A DNA stretch of 64,000 bases from WFQV01 sp964611145 (GTDB taxonomy: Bacteria; Bacteroidota; Ignavibacteria; Ignavibacteriales; Melioribacteraceae): contig CAZSYM010000002.1 of NCBI GenBank assembly GCA_964611145.1, positions 1 to 64,000 on the forward strand, written 5' to 3'. The translations under genes and the position numbers were made by a program. The notes under the pieces are model-generated. The model worked only from the letters and a program-made list of their open reading frames with translations, did no database searches and was not told the origin of the DNA. Shown here in pieces: positions 17,530 to 25,510 of the stretch (within the stretch, counting starts at the first letter, position 1; each line of letters starts with the position of its first letter).

Positions 17530-18117
17530 TCAAATTTTAATGAAAATCGGAATTCTCAATTTCAAATCGAAATAAAGAAACTGCGTGCCGTAAAAAAAGT
17601 TATAGCCGGTAACAACATCCATCAGAAAGACGGAAAGTCCCACACCGAGATGAAATCCGCTTTGAGTAAGCGTTTCGTAAAAATCCGCCTTACCGCTTCC
17701 GCTTTTGAATTGATGAAGTTTTTCCACAATTGCAAAAGAAAGTCCCCCTTCGAGAATCGGCATGATTATTATTTCCTGATGCACCAACGGAGGGAGAAAA
17801 AACCTCACTCCACCGCGGACCTCATAAATATTGCTCGAAAGAAGAGCATAGGAAGTTTTACGATAAAAAGAGAGCTTACCGGGGAAGTTGGAAAATCCGA
17901 GCGAACCGTAAAAAAAGAGGGGCAAGAATTTGTTATCGGAATACGAAACCGAAGCGGTAACACCCACGCCTATATTTTGGCTTATCGAAAAATCCCCCAA
18001 AGGCAAGCGGGGACCTATTGCCACGGAAAAAAAGGCACCACGAGCATCGCCTAATTTTATTAGTTGAGCGGGAGTTAAACTTGTAAACAGTAATAATATC
18101 AACAGAATTTTCTTCAT
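17530..18117 (-). CDS. Small outer-membrane beta-barrel-like protein
   Basis: A 195-residue protein with a signal peptide (about 1-18, MKKILLILLLFTSLTPAQ) and alternating hydrophobic/polar strands rich in Gly, Phe and Tyr, ending in a beta strand with aromatic and hydrophobic residues. This is the look of small OmpA-like or PorT-like barrels in the FCB group, with no further assignment possible. It is the first gene of the set with the enoyl-CoA hydratase and the anchored unknown protein; a TATATTTG promoter element lies 59 bases upstream. Confidence 0.75.
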   Translation of the reverse strand: MKKILLILLLFTSLTPAQLIKLGDARGAFFSVAIGPRLPLGDFSISQNIGVGVTASVSYSDNKFLPLFFYGSLGFSNFPGKLSFYRKTSYALLSSNIYEVRGGVRFFLPPLVHQEIIIMPILEGGLSFAIVEKLHQFKSGSGKADFYETLTQSGFHLGVGLSVFLMDVVTGYNFFYGTQFLYFDLKLRIPIFIKI

Positions 18118-18175
18118 CTATTTCTCTTCGGCAGATTTTTTCGTGCTTGACCGCTAATCTTCAGCTTTCAAAGTT

Positions 18176-18183
18176 CAAATATA
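18176..18183 (-). promoter_or_regulatory. Bacteroidota-type -7 element upstream of the outer-membrane protein/echA operon
   Basis: Minus-strand TATATTTG (plus CAAATATA) matches TAnnTTTG and lies in the short gap after the truA stop codon, 59 bases before the ATG at 18117. A -33 TTG at the usual distance is not seen. Confidence 0.45.
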
Positions 18184-18195
18184 TTAAGATTTACA

Positions 18196-18930
18196 TCAAT
18201 ATTTAACCTTGAAGAGGAACAAGCCGCGCGAGGGAACGGATTGCCCCGCCGCCGAACGTTCTTTGGCTTCGAAAATTTTGCGTATTTTTTCTTTATACGC
18301 TCCGTCGCTGTAAAGAGCCAAAACGGTACCGACAAGGGCGCGAACCATACCGTGCAGAAAACGGTCGGCGGCAACTTTGACCGCTATAAATTCTCCCCTT
18401 TTACTCCAATAAAATTCCCTTAAATCACAGATTTTATTTGGGGTTTCGCTTTTGCTTTTGGAAAAAGAAGTAAAATCCCTTATTCCTAAAAACTCACGGC
18501 TTATTTCATTCAAGCGAATTGTATCCAATTCCGAAGCGTTCGGCAAGAAGTAAGAATATTTATAATGAAACGGGGATTTTACATCGGTAATAAAATAAAG
18601 ATAAACCCTTTCCTTGGCGTCAAAGCGCGCATGAAATTTTTCCGAGGTTTCCTTCATTTCGAGAATTGCAATTTGAGTGGGAAGAATGGAATTAAGAGAA
18701 TGAAGAAAGCGGAAGGGTTCGAGCGTTTGAAAGGTTCTGAAATTTGCCACTTGCCCCCATGCATGTACACCGGCGTCCGTTCTACCGGAACCGATTAAAC
18801 CGACGTCTTCCTTGAGCAATATTTTCAAGGCGTTTTCGATTTCGCCCTGAATCGTCCTGGCGTTTTTTTGTACTTGCCAACCTGCAAATTTAGTTCCGTC
18901 GTACCGAATAAGTAATTTGTAATTCTTCAC
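18196..18930 (-). CDS. truA: tRNA pseudouridine(38-40) synthase
   Basis: Isomerises uridines 38-40 in the anticodon arm. The N-terminus LLIRYDGTKFAGWQVQKNARTIQGE and the catalytic motif GSGRTDAGVHAWGQVANF (catalytic Asp near residue 52) are intact, as is FLHGMVRALVGTVL in the C-terminal half. Length 244 is normal. The start is GTG at 18930, with AAGGAA about 6 bases upstream. It appears to be a stand-alone gene. Confidence 0.96.
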   Translation of the reverse strand: MKNYKLLIRYDGTKFAGWQVQKNARTIQGEIENALKILLKEDVGLIGSGRTDAGVHAWGQVANFRTFQTLEPFRFLHSLNSILPTQIAILEMKETSEKFHARFDAKERVYLYFITDVKSPFHYKYSYFLPNASELDTIRLNEISREFLGIRDFTSFSKSKSETPNKICDLREFYWSKRGEFIAVKVAADRFLHGMVRALVGTVLALYSDGAYKEKIRKIFEAKERSAAGQSVPSRGLFLFKVKY

Positions 18931-19019
18931 TTCGATTCCTTAAAACACTCGGAGCAAACAGAGGGAAATACGGATTCCGATTACAAGATTATCTCACACA
19001 TTCCCGCAAGCAAAGAGAA

Positions 19020-19757
19020 TTAAAACTCGGCGGTAACATAAAAAGTCAAGTTCATTGCCTCCGCGCCAAAGCGTTCCACTCCGAAACGAAAATTCAACGC
19101 TTGGGATTCCTCCGCTTTTTTATTGTGTTTAATCACCAGCCTTACGGCATTGACGGCACTTGCCAATCTATTGAGAATCAAAGCCCCGGCAGCAAATTGA
19201 ATTGCATTATACGCCTGCTCGCTGGATTTCCACATTCCGCGGTATTCCCGCCTTTCCGCTTGATTTTTCCATGCCCAGAAATATTTTGCTCTGTCATACG
19301 TCCTGGCAAAATCGCGGTCTAATTCCTTCTCTCTGTTGTAATCGTCAATATTCAAATAGAGTCCGATATTTCCCCAATAAGTATCGTCTTTACCTTCGGG
19401 ATTTACTCCCCCGTGAATCCGTGCATACTCTTTGTAATTATCCTCTTGCCAATGCCCGTAAACATCAAATCCGATAAGTATTCCCCAAAGCGCCGCATCC
19501 GCCACGGTAAAATATTTCCCCGTTTCATAAGAACCGGCATAAAGCTCGCCCATGCCGGGTAAAAGCAAGGAATAGACAATTGCCAAACCGGTTTTCTTTT
19601 TTTCGAAATTTTCCACCGGCTGAGTCAAAACGTTCTTTTTATCAAAGTTAACGGCACTAACTTCCGCGGAGGCAAACTGCATGAAATCTTTCCGCAAACT
19701 CTGAGCCCAAAGAGCGGTGGAAAACAAAAATAACAGAAAAATTTTTCGCATAATCAT
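19020..19757 (-). CDS. DUF5683-like membrane-associated protein with signal peptide
   Basis: A 245-residue exported or membrane protein. It has a signal peptide (about 1-18), a Gly/Pro hydrophobic segment (LAIVYSLLLPGMGELYAGSYETGKYF, from about 56) typical of the DUF5683 family of the Bacteroidota, a middle part rich in Tyr, Asp and Arg, and a hydrophobic stretch near 190. Function unknown. It overlaps the end of mtaB by 4 bases (start ATG 19757; an ATG two codons later is equally possible) and so is coupled to it. Confidence 0.78.
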   Translation of the reverse strand: MIMRKIFLLFLFSTALWAQSLRKDFMQFASAEVSAVNFDKKNVLTQPVENFEKKKTGLAIVYSLLLPGMGELYAGSYETGKYFTVADAALWGILIGFDVYGHWQEDNYKEYARIHGGVNPEGKDDTYWGNIGLYLNIDDYNREKELDRDFARTYDRAKYFWAWKNQAERREYRGMWKSSEQAYNAIQFAAGALILNRLASAVNAVRLVIKHNKKAEESQALNFRFGVERFGAEAMNLTFYVTAEF

Positions 19758-21076
19758 ATCGCTAATTTTTTGGTTTCTTTTTCTATCAGTTCAACCGAAC
19801 AAACGTTATCTTTCACTCCCGAAATTTTAACATTTACGAGTTGATTTACAAGGTCAGAATTAAATGCATGTTCCACACGAACATAATTGGAAGTAAATCC
19901 TTTTATTTTTCCTTCGTCATTTCTTTCTTCGAAAAGTACAACGGCATTCTTGCCAATCATCGATTCATAAAATTCGCGTCGTTTATGTTCGGACAATTCT
20001 CTCAACACTTTATTCCTTCTCTTTCTTTCCCGCAAAGGGACTTTGGGAGTAATGGCAAGAGCTTTCGTACCGGGTCTTTCGGAATAAGTAAAAACATGCA
20101 AATAAGAAATCGGGAGCTTTTGTAACAATTCGTAAGTGATAAGAAAATCTTTCTCCGTCTCCCCGGGCGTACCTACGATTACATCCACACCGATTCCCAA
20201 GTCCGGAATAATCTCCTTGGCACGATAAATAAGCTCCTCGTAAAATCGGGCGTTATAGCGCCTTTGCATGAGTTTTAAAACATTGTCGCTTCCGCTTTGC
20301 AAAGGAATATGGAAATGTTTCGAAAGCTTTTCGCTCTCGGCGGTCAATTTCAAAATATCGTCGGATAAAAGATTGGGTTCAATGGAACTGATGCGAATTC
20401 TGAAATCGCCCGGGACCAAAATCATTTTTTCAAGGGCTTCGTAAAGATTGGTATTTATATTCTTGCCATAATCCCCGACGTTCACCCCGGTGAGAATAAT
20501 TTCCTTGTAGCCGAAATCAACAAGTTTCCGAAACTCTTCTATCAGATTCTCCAAAGGCATACTTCTGCTTTTCCCACGAGCCATGGGAATGGTGCAATAA
20601 GTACAGACGTAATCGCAACCGTCTTGAATTTTGAAAAAAGCACGGGTTCGGCTGTTCGCCTCCGTGGAAAATGCGGAATGGAAATCCTCCACAGAATCAA
20701 TCGGGGAAACGTAAACACAAGAAAGATTTTGTTTTTCGAGAGTATCGAATTTTTCGAACAGAGAAAATTTTTCCTCCGCTCCGAGTATCACATCAACGCC
20801 TTCGATTGCCGCAATTTCCTGGGGGCGAACTTGTGCATAGCAACCCGTTACGGCAACAAAGGCGTTCGGATTTTTGCGCAGCGCTCGTCTTACGACTTGG
20901 CGGCATTCCCGCTCGGCATTTTCGGTAACAGTGCAAGTATTAATGAAATACACATCCGCCTTTTCGGAAAAATCCACGATTTCGTAGCCGCGACGCAGAA
21001 AGTCCTCGCCAATTGCGTTCGTTTCCGCAAAGTTCAATTTACATCCGACGGTATGAAACGCAACTTTCGGCTTCAT
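19754..21076 (-). CDS. mtaB: tRNA t6A37 methylthiotransferase MtaB
   Basis: Radical SAM enzyme converting t6A37 to ms2t6A37. The N-terminal UPF0004 domain has three cluster cysteines (VGCKLN near 12, NTCTVT near 48, TGCYAQ near 79). The radical SAM domain has CDYVCTYC (about 153-160), and a TRAM domain ends the protein. The order, 440-residue length and the FHTVGCKLNFAETNAI start point to MtaB rather than MiaB or RimO. It is the first gene of a pair with the DUF5683-like gene. Confidence 0.94.
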   Translation of the reverse strand: MKPKVAFHTVGCKLNFAETNAIGEDFLRRGYEIVDFSEKADVYFINTCTVTENAERECRQVVRRALRKNPNAFVAVTGCYAQVRPQEIAAIEGVDVILGAEEKFSLFEKFDTLEKQNLSCVYVSPIDSVEDFHSAFSTEANSRTRAFFKIQDGCDYVCTYCTIPMARGKSRSMPLENLIEEFRKLVDFGYKEIILTGVNVGDYGKNINTNLYEALEKMILVPGDFRIRISSIEPNLLSDDILKLTAESEKLSKHFHIPLQSGSDNVLKLMQRRYNARFYEELIYRAKEIIPDLGIGVDVIVGTPGETEKDFLITYELLQKLPISYLHVFTYSERPGTKALAITPKVPLRERKRRNKVLRELSEHKRREFYESMIGKNAVVLFEERNDEGKIKGFTSNYVRVEHAFNSDLVNQLVNVKISGVKDNVCSVELIEKETKKLAI

Positions 21077-21141
21077 AAAATTTCGTTTTCCTTATTCTTT
21101 CCGTTCCTAAAATAAATCCTCATGCGCACCGAGTCATAAAA

Positions 21142-21185
21142 AATAAAAAGGGCTGCACCAATGCGCAAGACATTAAGAGCAGCCC
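21142..21185 (-). terminator. Rho-independent terminator after rpsA
   Basis: On the minus strand GGGCTGC (21185-21179) pairs with GCAGCCC (21156-21150) across a loop of 22 bases that can partly pair inside, then TTTTTATTTTTTA follows. It lies 17 bases past the rpsA stop codon. Confidence 0.8.
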
Positions 21186-21202
21186 GTTTATGGAAAAAAC
21201 GA

Positions 21203-23266
21203 TTATTCGTCTTTCTTTTCTTCTTCGGAACTTTCCTCGTCTTTTTTAGCCTCGTCGGCTGTTTCCTCGGATTTTTCCTTTTCCGCTTCTTCGGAAACTT
21301 CCTCGGATTTTTCAGACGTCGGTTCCTCGGATTTTTCTTCTTTTACTTCTTCCTTTTTCTCTTCGGCTTTGGCTTCTTCCTTCTTTTCCTCTGCCGGAGC
21401 TTCTTCTTTTTTCTCTTCGCTCTTGGCTTCTTCTTTCTTTTCTTCCTCTTTCACTTCTTTCTTGGCGGCAGCTTCTTTCTTTTCCGCCGCTTTATGCTCC
21501 TCGAAGAACTCGTTAAAGATAGAAGAATCGAATTTACCCAAATCGGCATTGCGGAAATCTTCCACGCTGACTTTGTTGAGCTTATGCTCTTTAATATACT
21601 CGGCTATTTCCTCATCCGATTTCTCGCGAAGAGCCGCCAGAGCGCTAAGAACGATTTTCTTATTGTCCTTGTCGAACTCCACAACAACCAAGGGCAGTAC
21701 ACTGTCAACGGGGAAAGAATAAGAAAGGTTCTTAACCTTAGCGGTGGAAAGTTGCGAAATAGGAACAAAGCCGTCAACTTCTCCGGGCAATTCGACAATC
21801 ACGCCTTTTTCAATTATACGCACCACTTTACCTTCCACGTAAGTGCCGACTTTGAAAGTATCCTCGAAAGAGGGCCACGGATTTTCCTTAACCTGTTTAT
21901 GCCCGAGAGATATTTTCCTCTGCTCGGTATCAACGCCAAGGACAACCACCTCGAGTTCTTCGCCTTTTTTAACCACTTCCCCGGGATGACGTATTTTCTT
22001 TGTCCAGGACAAATCCGAAATGTGCACCAATCCGTCAATGCCGGGTTCCAATTCAACGAACACACCGAAATTCGTAAGATTTCTTACGATGCCGGTATGT
22101 TTGGAACCGACGGGATATTTTTTCATCAACTCTTCCCACGGGTCGGGCGTAAGTTGTTTCATCCCGAGGGAAATTTTCTTTTCTTCCTTATCAAGACTCA
22201 AAATAACGGCATCGACAATTTGTCCCATGGAAACGAACTGAGAAGGATGGCTGATATGCTTTGTCCAGCTCATTTCGGAAATATGAATCAAGCCTTCTAT
22301 TCCCTTCTCAATTTCGATGAATGCGCCGTAATCGGTAAGAGAAACAACACGTCCGCTAACCTTATCGCCGACTTTGTATTTCTTGTCGATATCTTCCCAA
22401 GGATGTTTTTGTAATTGTTTCAGACTGAGAGAAATTCTCTTCTTCTCGGTATCGTAATCCGTAACAACGACCTTGATTTTCTCATCCAGTTTAACCACTT
22501 CGCTGGGATGATTAATTCTTCCCCAGCTCAAGTCGGTAATGTGGATCAATCCGTCAACACCGCCTAAGTCCACAAACACACCGAAATCGGTAATAGCTTT
22601 GACCGTTCCTTCCAATATCTGCCCGGGTTCAAGGCTTTCAAGAATTGCGCGGCGTTGGTCGGCTATTGTTTCCTCGATAAGCACTTTATGGGAAACGACA
22701 ACGTTTTCGGTAGGAATATTTATCTTGACAATTTTGAAATCCATTGTTTGACCGACAAAAGCGTCGAAATCCCGCACGGGACGAATATCGATCTGCGAGC
22801 CGGGCAGGAACGCTTCGATACCCATTAAATCGACGACCATTCCGCCTTTGATTCTTCTAAGAATTTTACCCGTGAGTATTTCGTCGTTCTCATACGCCTG
22901 AATGATTTTCTCCCAAATCTTGAGAAAATCGGCGCGCTTTTTACTGAGAACCAGATTACCTTCCTCGTCTTCAACGCTTTCGATTACAATATCAATTTCC
23001 GCACCGACTTTAATTTCCTCGGTGGGAGAAAATTCGCTTTTCGGTATGGAGCCGTCGGATTTGAAGCCGACATCCACAATCACATTGTCATCGTTAATAC
23101 CTACAATTTTACCTTTGATAATTTCGCCTTCCTTGATATCGCGAAAGGATTCGTCATACAATTGCGCCAATTCAAGAAGTTCTTCTTCCGAATATTCTTC
23201 GGGATTAACAAATTTAGGTTTTTCCACCAATTCCTTGGCTTGAACCTTCTTTTCGTTTTCGGACAT
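21203..23266 (-). CDS. rpsA: 30S ribosomal protein S1
   Basis: A 687-residue mRNA-binding ribosomal protein with six S1 OB-fold repeats between about residues 40 and 530, the middle ones carrying the usual VxxxTDFGVFVDLG-type and GLIHISxxSW motifs. The last 100 residues are a low-complexity Glu/Lys/Ala tail with repeated EEKKEEAK units. The AGGAGG 6 bases before ATG 23266 is strong. It follows cmk, the order also known from Escherichia coli; a gap of about 100 bases with an inverted repeat separates them. Confidence 0.97.
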   Translation of the reverse strand: MSENEKKVQAKELVEKPKFVNPEEYSEEELLELAQLYDESFRDIKEGEIIKGKIVGINDDNVIVDVGFKSDGSIPKSEFSPTEEIKVGAEIDIVIESVEDEEGNLVLSKKRADFLKIWEKIIQAYENDEILTGKILRRIKGGMVVDLMGIEAFLPGSQIDIRPVRDFDAFVGQTMDFKIVKINIPTENVVVSHKVLIEETIADQRRAILESLEPGQILEGTVKAITDFGVFVDLGGVDGLIHITDLSWGRINHPSEVVKLDEKIKVVVTDYDTEKKRISLSLKQLQKHPWEDIDKKYKVGDKVSGRVVSLTDYGAFIEIEKGIEGLIHISEMSWTKHISHPSQFVSMGQIVDAVILSLDKEEKKISLGMKQLTPDPWEELMKKYPVGSKHTGIVRNLTNFGVFVELEPGIDGLVHISDLSWTKKIRHPGEVVKKGEELEVVVLGVDTEQRKISLGHKQVKENPWPSFEDTFKVGTYVEGKVVRIIEKGVIVELPGEVDGFVPISQLSTAKVKNLSYSFPVDSVLPLVVVEFDKDNKKIVLSALAALREKSDEEIAEYIKEHKLNKVSVEDFRNADLGKFDSSIFNEFFEEHKAAEKKEAAAKKEVKEEEKKEEAKSEEKKEEAPAEEKKEEAKAEEKKEEVKEEKSEEPTSEKSEEVSEEAEKEKSEETADEAKKDEESSEEEKKDE

Positions 23267-23307
23267 TAATCCTCCTAAAAATAATTACTACTGCGTTCCT
23301 CGATTCC

Positions 23308-23364
23308 GACCGTCAAAGAACCGATTCACGCAAATTTGGTTAAACATACCAACTATCGACGGTC
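23308..23364 (-). other. Inverted repeat in the cmk-rpsA intergenic leader
   Basis: GACCGTC (23308-23314) and GACGGTC (23358-23364) form a 7-bp stem around 43 bases that contain a nested AACC/GGTT pairing. There is no T-run, so it is not a normal terminator. It would sit in the rpsA leader, where S1 autoregulation acts in other bacteria; a regulatory role is inference. Confidence 0.4.
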
Positions 23365-23367
23365 TTA

Positions 23368-24048
23368 CTAAACTCTATTTTTTTCGGCTTCCAAAGCCAG
23401 ATTTTTCATTTTCTCCAATTCTTCTTCCACGGTCATGTTCGTGGTATCCAATTCCACGGCGTCCTCGGCTTTACGGAGAGGGCTAACGGGGCGAGTGCTA
23501 TCGATTTTGTCTCTCTTTTCCAAATTAGCTTTTACTTCTTCGAAAGTAACATCTTCGCCACGTTCCTGATGTTCCTTATACCTGCGTCGCGCTCTTTCGT
23601 CCAAAGAAGCCGTCATAAAAATCTTTACGTCGGCATTTGGAAAAACAACCGTGGTAATATCCCGCCCTTCGGCAACCAAATTACCCTGCTCGGCTATTCT
23701 GCGTTGCAATTTCACCATTTCTTTACGCACCTCGGGAATACGACTTATCTCGCTAACCTTCCCGCTTACTTCGGGAGTGCGAATAAAATCCGTAACTTCC
23801 TCTCCGTCCACAAACACTCTCGTTACACCATCTTCGAATTTCAGTTCCAATTCTATGTTGCGAACCAAATCGAAGATTTTTTCCAAATCATCGAATATGT
23901 TTTTTTTGAGAACGGAATACGTAATTGCGCGGTACATTGCTCCCGTATCCAAATACAAATAGCCCAACGCATTTGCCAAGCGTTTTGCCGCCGTACTTTT
24001 CCCCGAGGCGGCGGGACCGTCAATCGCTATTATTATATTTTTTGACAT
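23368..24048 (-). CDS. cmk: Cytidylate kinase
   Basis: Phosphorylates CMP and dCMP. The P-loop IAIDGPAASGKSTAAKRLA at residues 6-24, YLDTGAMYRAITYSVL, AEGRDITTVVFPNADVKIFMTAS and DERARRR are diagnostic. Length 226 is normal. It lies downstream of the ftsZ terminator and upstream of rpsA. Confidence 0.97.
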   Translation of the reverse strand: MSKNIIIAIDGPAASGKSTAAKRLANALGYLYLDTGAMYRAITYSVLKKNIFDDLEKIFDLVRNIELELKFEDGVTRVFVDGEEVTDFIRTPEVSGKVSEISRIPEVRKEMVKLQRRIAEQGNLVAEGRDITTVVFPNADVKIFMTASLDERARRRYKEHQERGEDVTFEEVKANLEKRDKIDSTRPVSPLRKAEDAVELDTTNMTVEEELEKMKNLALEAEKNRV

Positions 24049-24112
24049 AGTTTCGAAAAATATGGAAATAAATTTTTATTTTCAATTTCCGAGGCAGGGT
24101 TTCTACAAAAGA

Positions 24113-24179
24113 CATAAAAAAGCCGTCCGATTTCTTTTTTACTTTGTTTTCCACAACAAGGAAGAAACCGGAACGGCTT
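24113..24179 (-). terminator. Long hairpin terminator after ftsZ
   Basis: On the minus strand the arms 24179-24162 and 24136-24120 pair through AAGCCGT, CCG and AAGAAA blocks with small bulges, and the inner segment (CTTGTTGTGGAAAACAAAG) pairs with itself, giving an almost continuous hairpin of about 60 bases followed by TTTTTTATG. It lies 31 bases past the ftsZ stop and closes the dcw cluster. Confidence 0.85.
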
Positions 24180-24210
24180 AACTGTGAAGGGGATTTTCAG
24201 AGAAACGTTT

Positions 24211-25488
24211 TTAGTCCATCATCATTCTCAGAAAAGCCGATGTATCCTCGTCGTCATATTTACTTTCGACTTTCTTTTTCTTTTCTTCATCCTCAAAAAT
24301 GTTCAATTGTTCTATTCTTTCCTTCGGCGAAGGGAAAAGCGGTTCCTCGTCAGTTTTCATTTTAGCTCTCGACACGCGAGAAATCGTGGGTTCTTCCAAG
24401 TTTCCGCTGCCGAATCCCACCTCATGCGCAAAGGAGAAATCTATAGATTCCACTTTTCTATGTCTCTTTTCCGTTTCTTCTTCCTGTGGCACACCAAAGA
24501 CTTTCTTATTTTCCGCTCTATCAAATCCCGTGGCGATAACCGTATAGGAAACATATTCGTTCATTTCCTCTTTATTCACCCAGCCGAAAATAACATTTGC
24601 CTCTTCGCCTGCTTCCTGGAAAATAATTTCGTTACCTTTGGTGATTTCTTCCATGGTCATATTCGAAGAGCTAGTTACATTGAGTAAAATTCTCTTAGCG
24701 CCTTTTATACTTATACCTTCGAGGAGAGGCGAATTTATTGCCTTGCGTGCGGCTTCGATGGCTCTGTTTTCCCCGCTTGCAATTCCGCAACCCATCAAGG
24801 CTTCCCCGCTCTCGCTCATAACGGAACGCACATCGGCAAAGTCCACATTGATATGGCCGGGAATTGTAATAATATCCGCTATTCCGCGGGTAGCTTCGTA
24901 AAGCACCTCGTTGGGTTTATCGAAAGCCTTATCAACGGGCACATTGCCGTCGACTATATTCATTATTCTATCGTTCGGTATAACAATCAGGCTATCCACA
25001 TATTGGCGCAGTTCTTGAATTCCTTCTTCAGCGTTTTTCATTCTCTTTTTACCTTCCCACACGAACGGCTTGGTAACTATTCCCACCACCAGAGCGCCGA
25101 GACTTTTGGCAATAGAGGCTACGATGGGAGCGCCACCGGTACCTGTACCGCCTCCCATTCCTGCGGTTACGAAAACCATATCGCTACCTTTAAGCGCCTC
25201 CTCAATTTTTTCTCTGTCCTCCTCTACCGCTTGTCTTCCAATGTTCGGATCCGCACCGGCGCCCAAGCCTTTCGTTATGTCAACGCCGACTTGTATTTTG
25301 AAATTCGCCGAGCTTTTCTCCAGTACCTGTGCATCCGTGTTGACGGCAATATACTGAACGCCCGAAAGTCCCCTTTTAATCATACTTTCGACGGCATTAC
25401 AACCTCCGCCGCCCACTCCTACAACCTTCAGTTTTGCAGACAAGGGACCTTCTCTGTCGATTGTAATAAATCTACCATTAGTTCCCAT
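24211..25488 (-). CDS. ftsZ: Cell division GTPase FtsZ
   Basis: Tubulin homologue forming the Z ring. VVGVGGGGCNAVESMI opens the nucleotide-binding core, the tubulin signature GMGGGTGTGGAP is intact, and the T7-loop DFADVRSVM is present. A variable charged linker follows from about residue 320 and the conserved tail peptide DEDTSAFLRMM binds FtsA. The frame runs further upstream, but ATG 25488 with AAGGAGG 7 bases before it is clearly the start (425 residues). It is the last gene of the dcw cluster, 22 bases after ftsA. Confidence 0.97.
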   Translation of the reverse strand: MGTNGRFITIDREGPLSAKLKVVGVGGGGCNAVESMIKRGLSGVQYIAVNTDAQVLEKSSANFKIQVGVDITKGLGAGADPNIGRQAVEEDREKIEEALKGSDMVFVTAGMGGGTGTGGAPIVASIAKSLGALVVGIVTKPFVWEGKKRMKNAEEGIQELRQYVDSLIVIPNDRIMNIVDGNVPVDKAFDKPNEVLYEATRGIADIITIPGHINVDFADVRSVMSESGEALMGCGIASGENRAIEAARKAINSPLLEGISIKGAKRILLNVTSSSNMTMEEITKGNEIIFQEAGEEANVIFGWVNKEEMNEYVSYTVIATGFDRAENKKVFGVPQEEETEKRHRKVESIDFSFAHEVGFGSGNLEEPTISRVSRAKMKTDEEPLFPSPKERIEQLNIFEDEEKKKKVESKYDDEDTSAFLRMMMD

Positions 25489-25510
25489 AGTAATTCCTCC
25501 TTGTTGTGGT

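Noticed and set aside
21161..22414. 417-codon open frame on the plus strand
   Set aside because: It is antisense to rpsA, and its Phe-rich text is the reverse reading of the Glu/Lys-rich tail; no start signal or family likeness.
23308..23364. Rho-independent terminator after cmk
   Set aside because: The inverted repeat has no following T-run; kept only as a possible leader structure.
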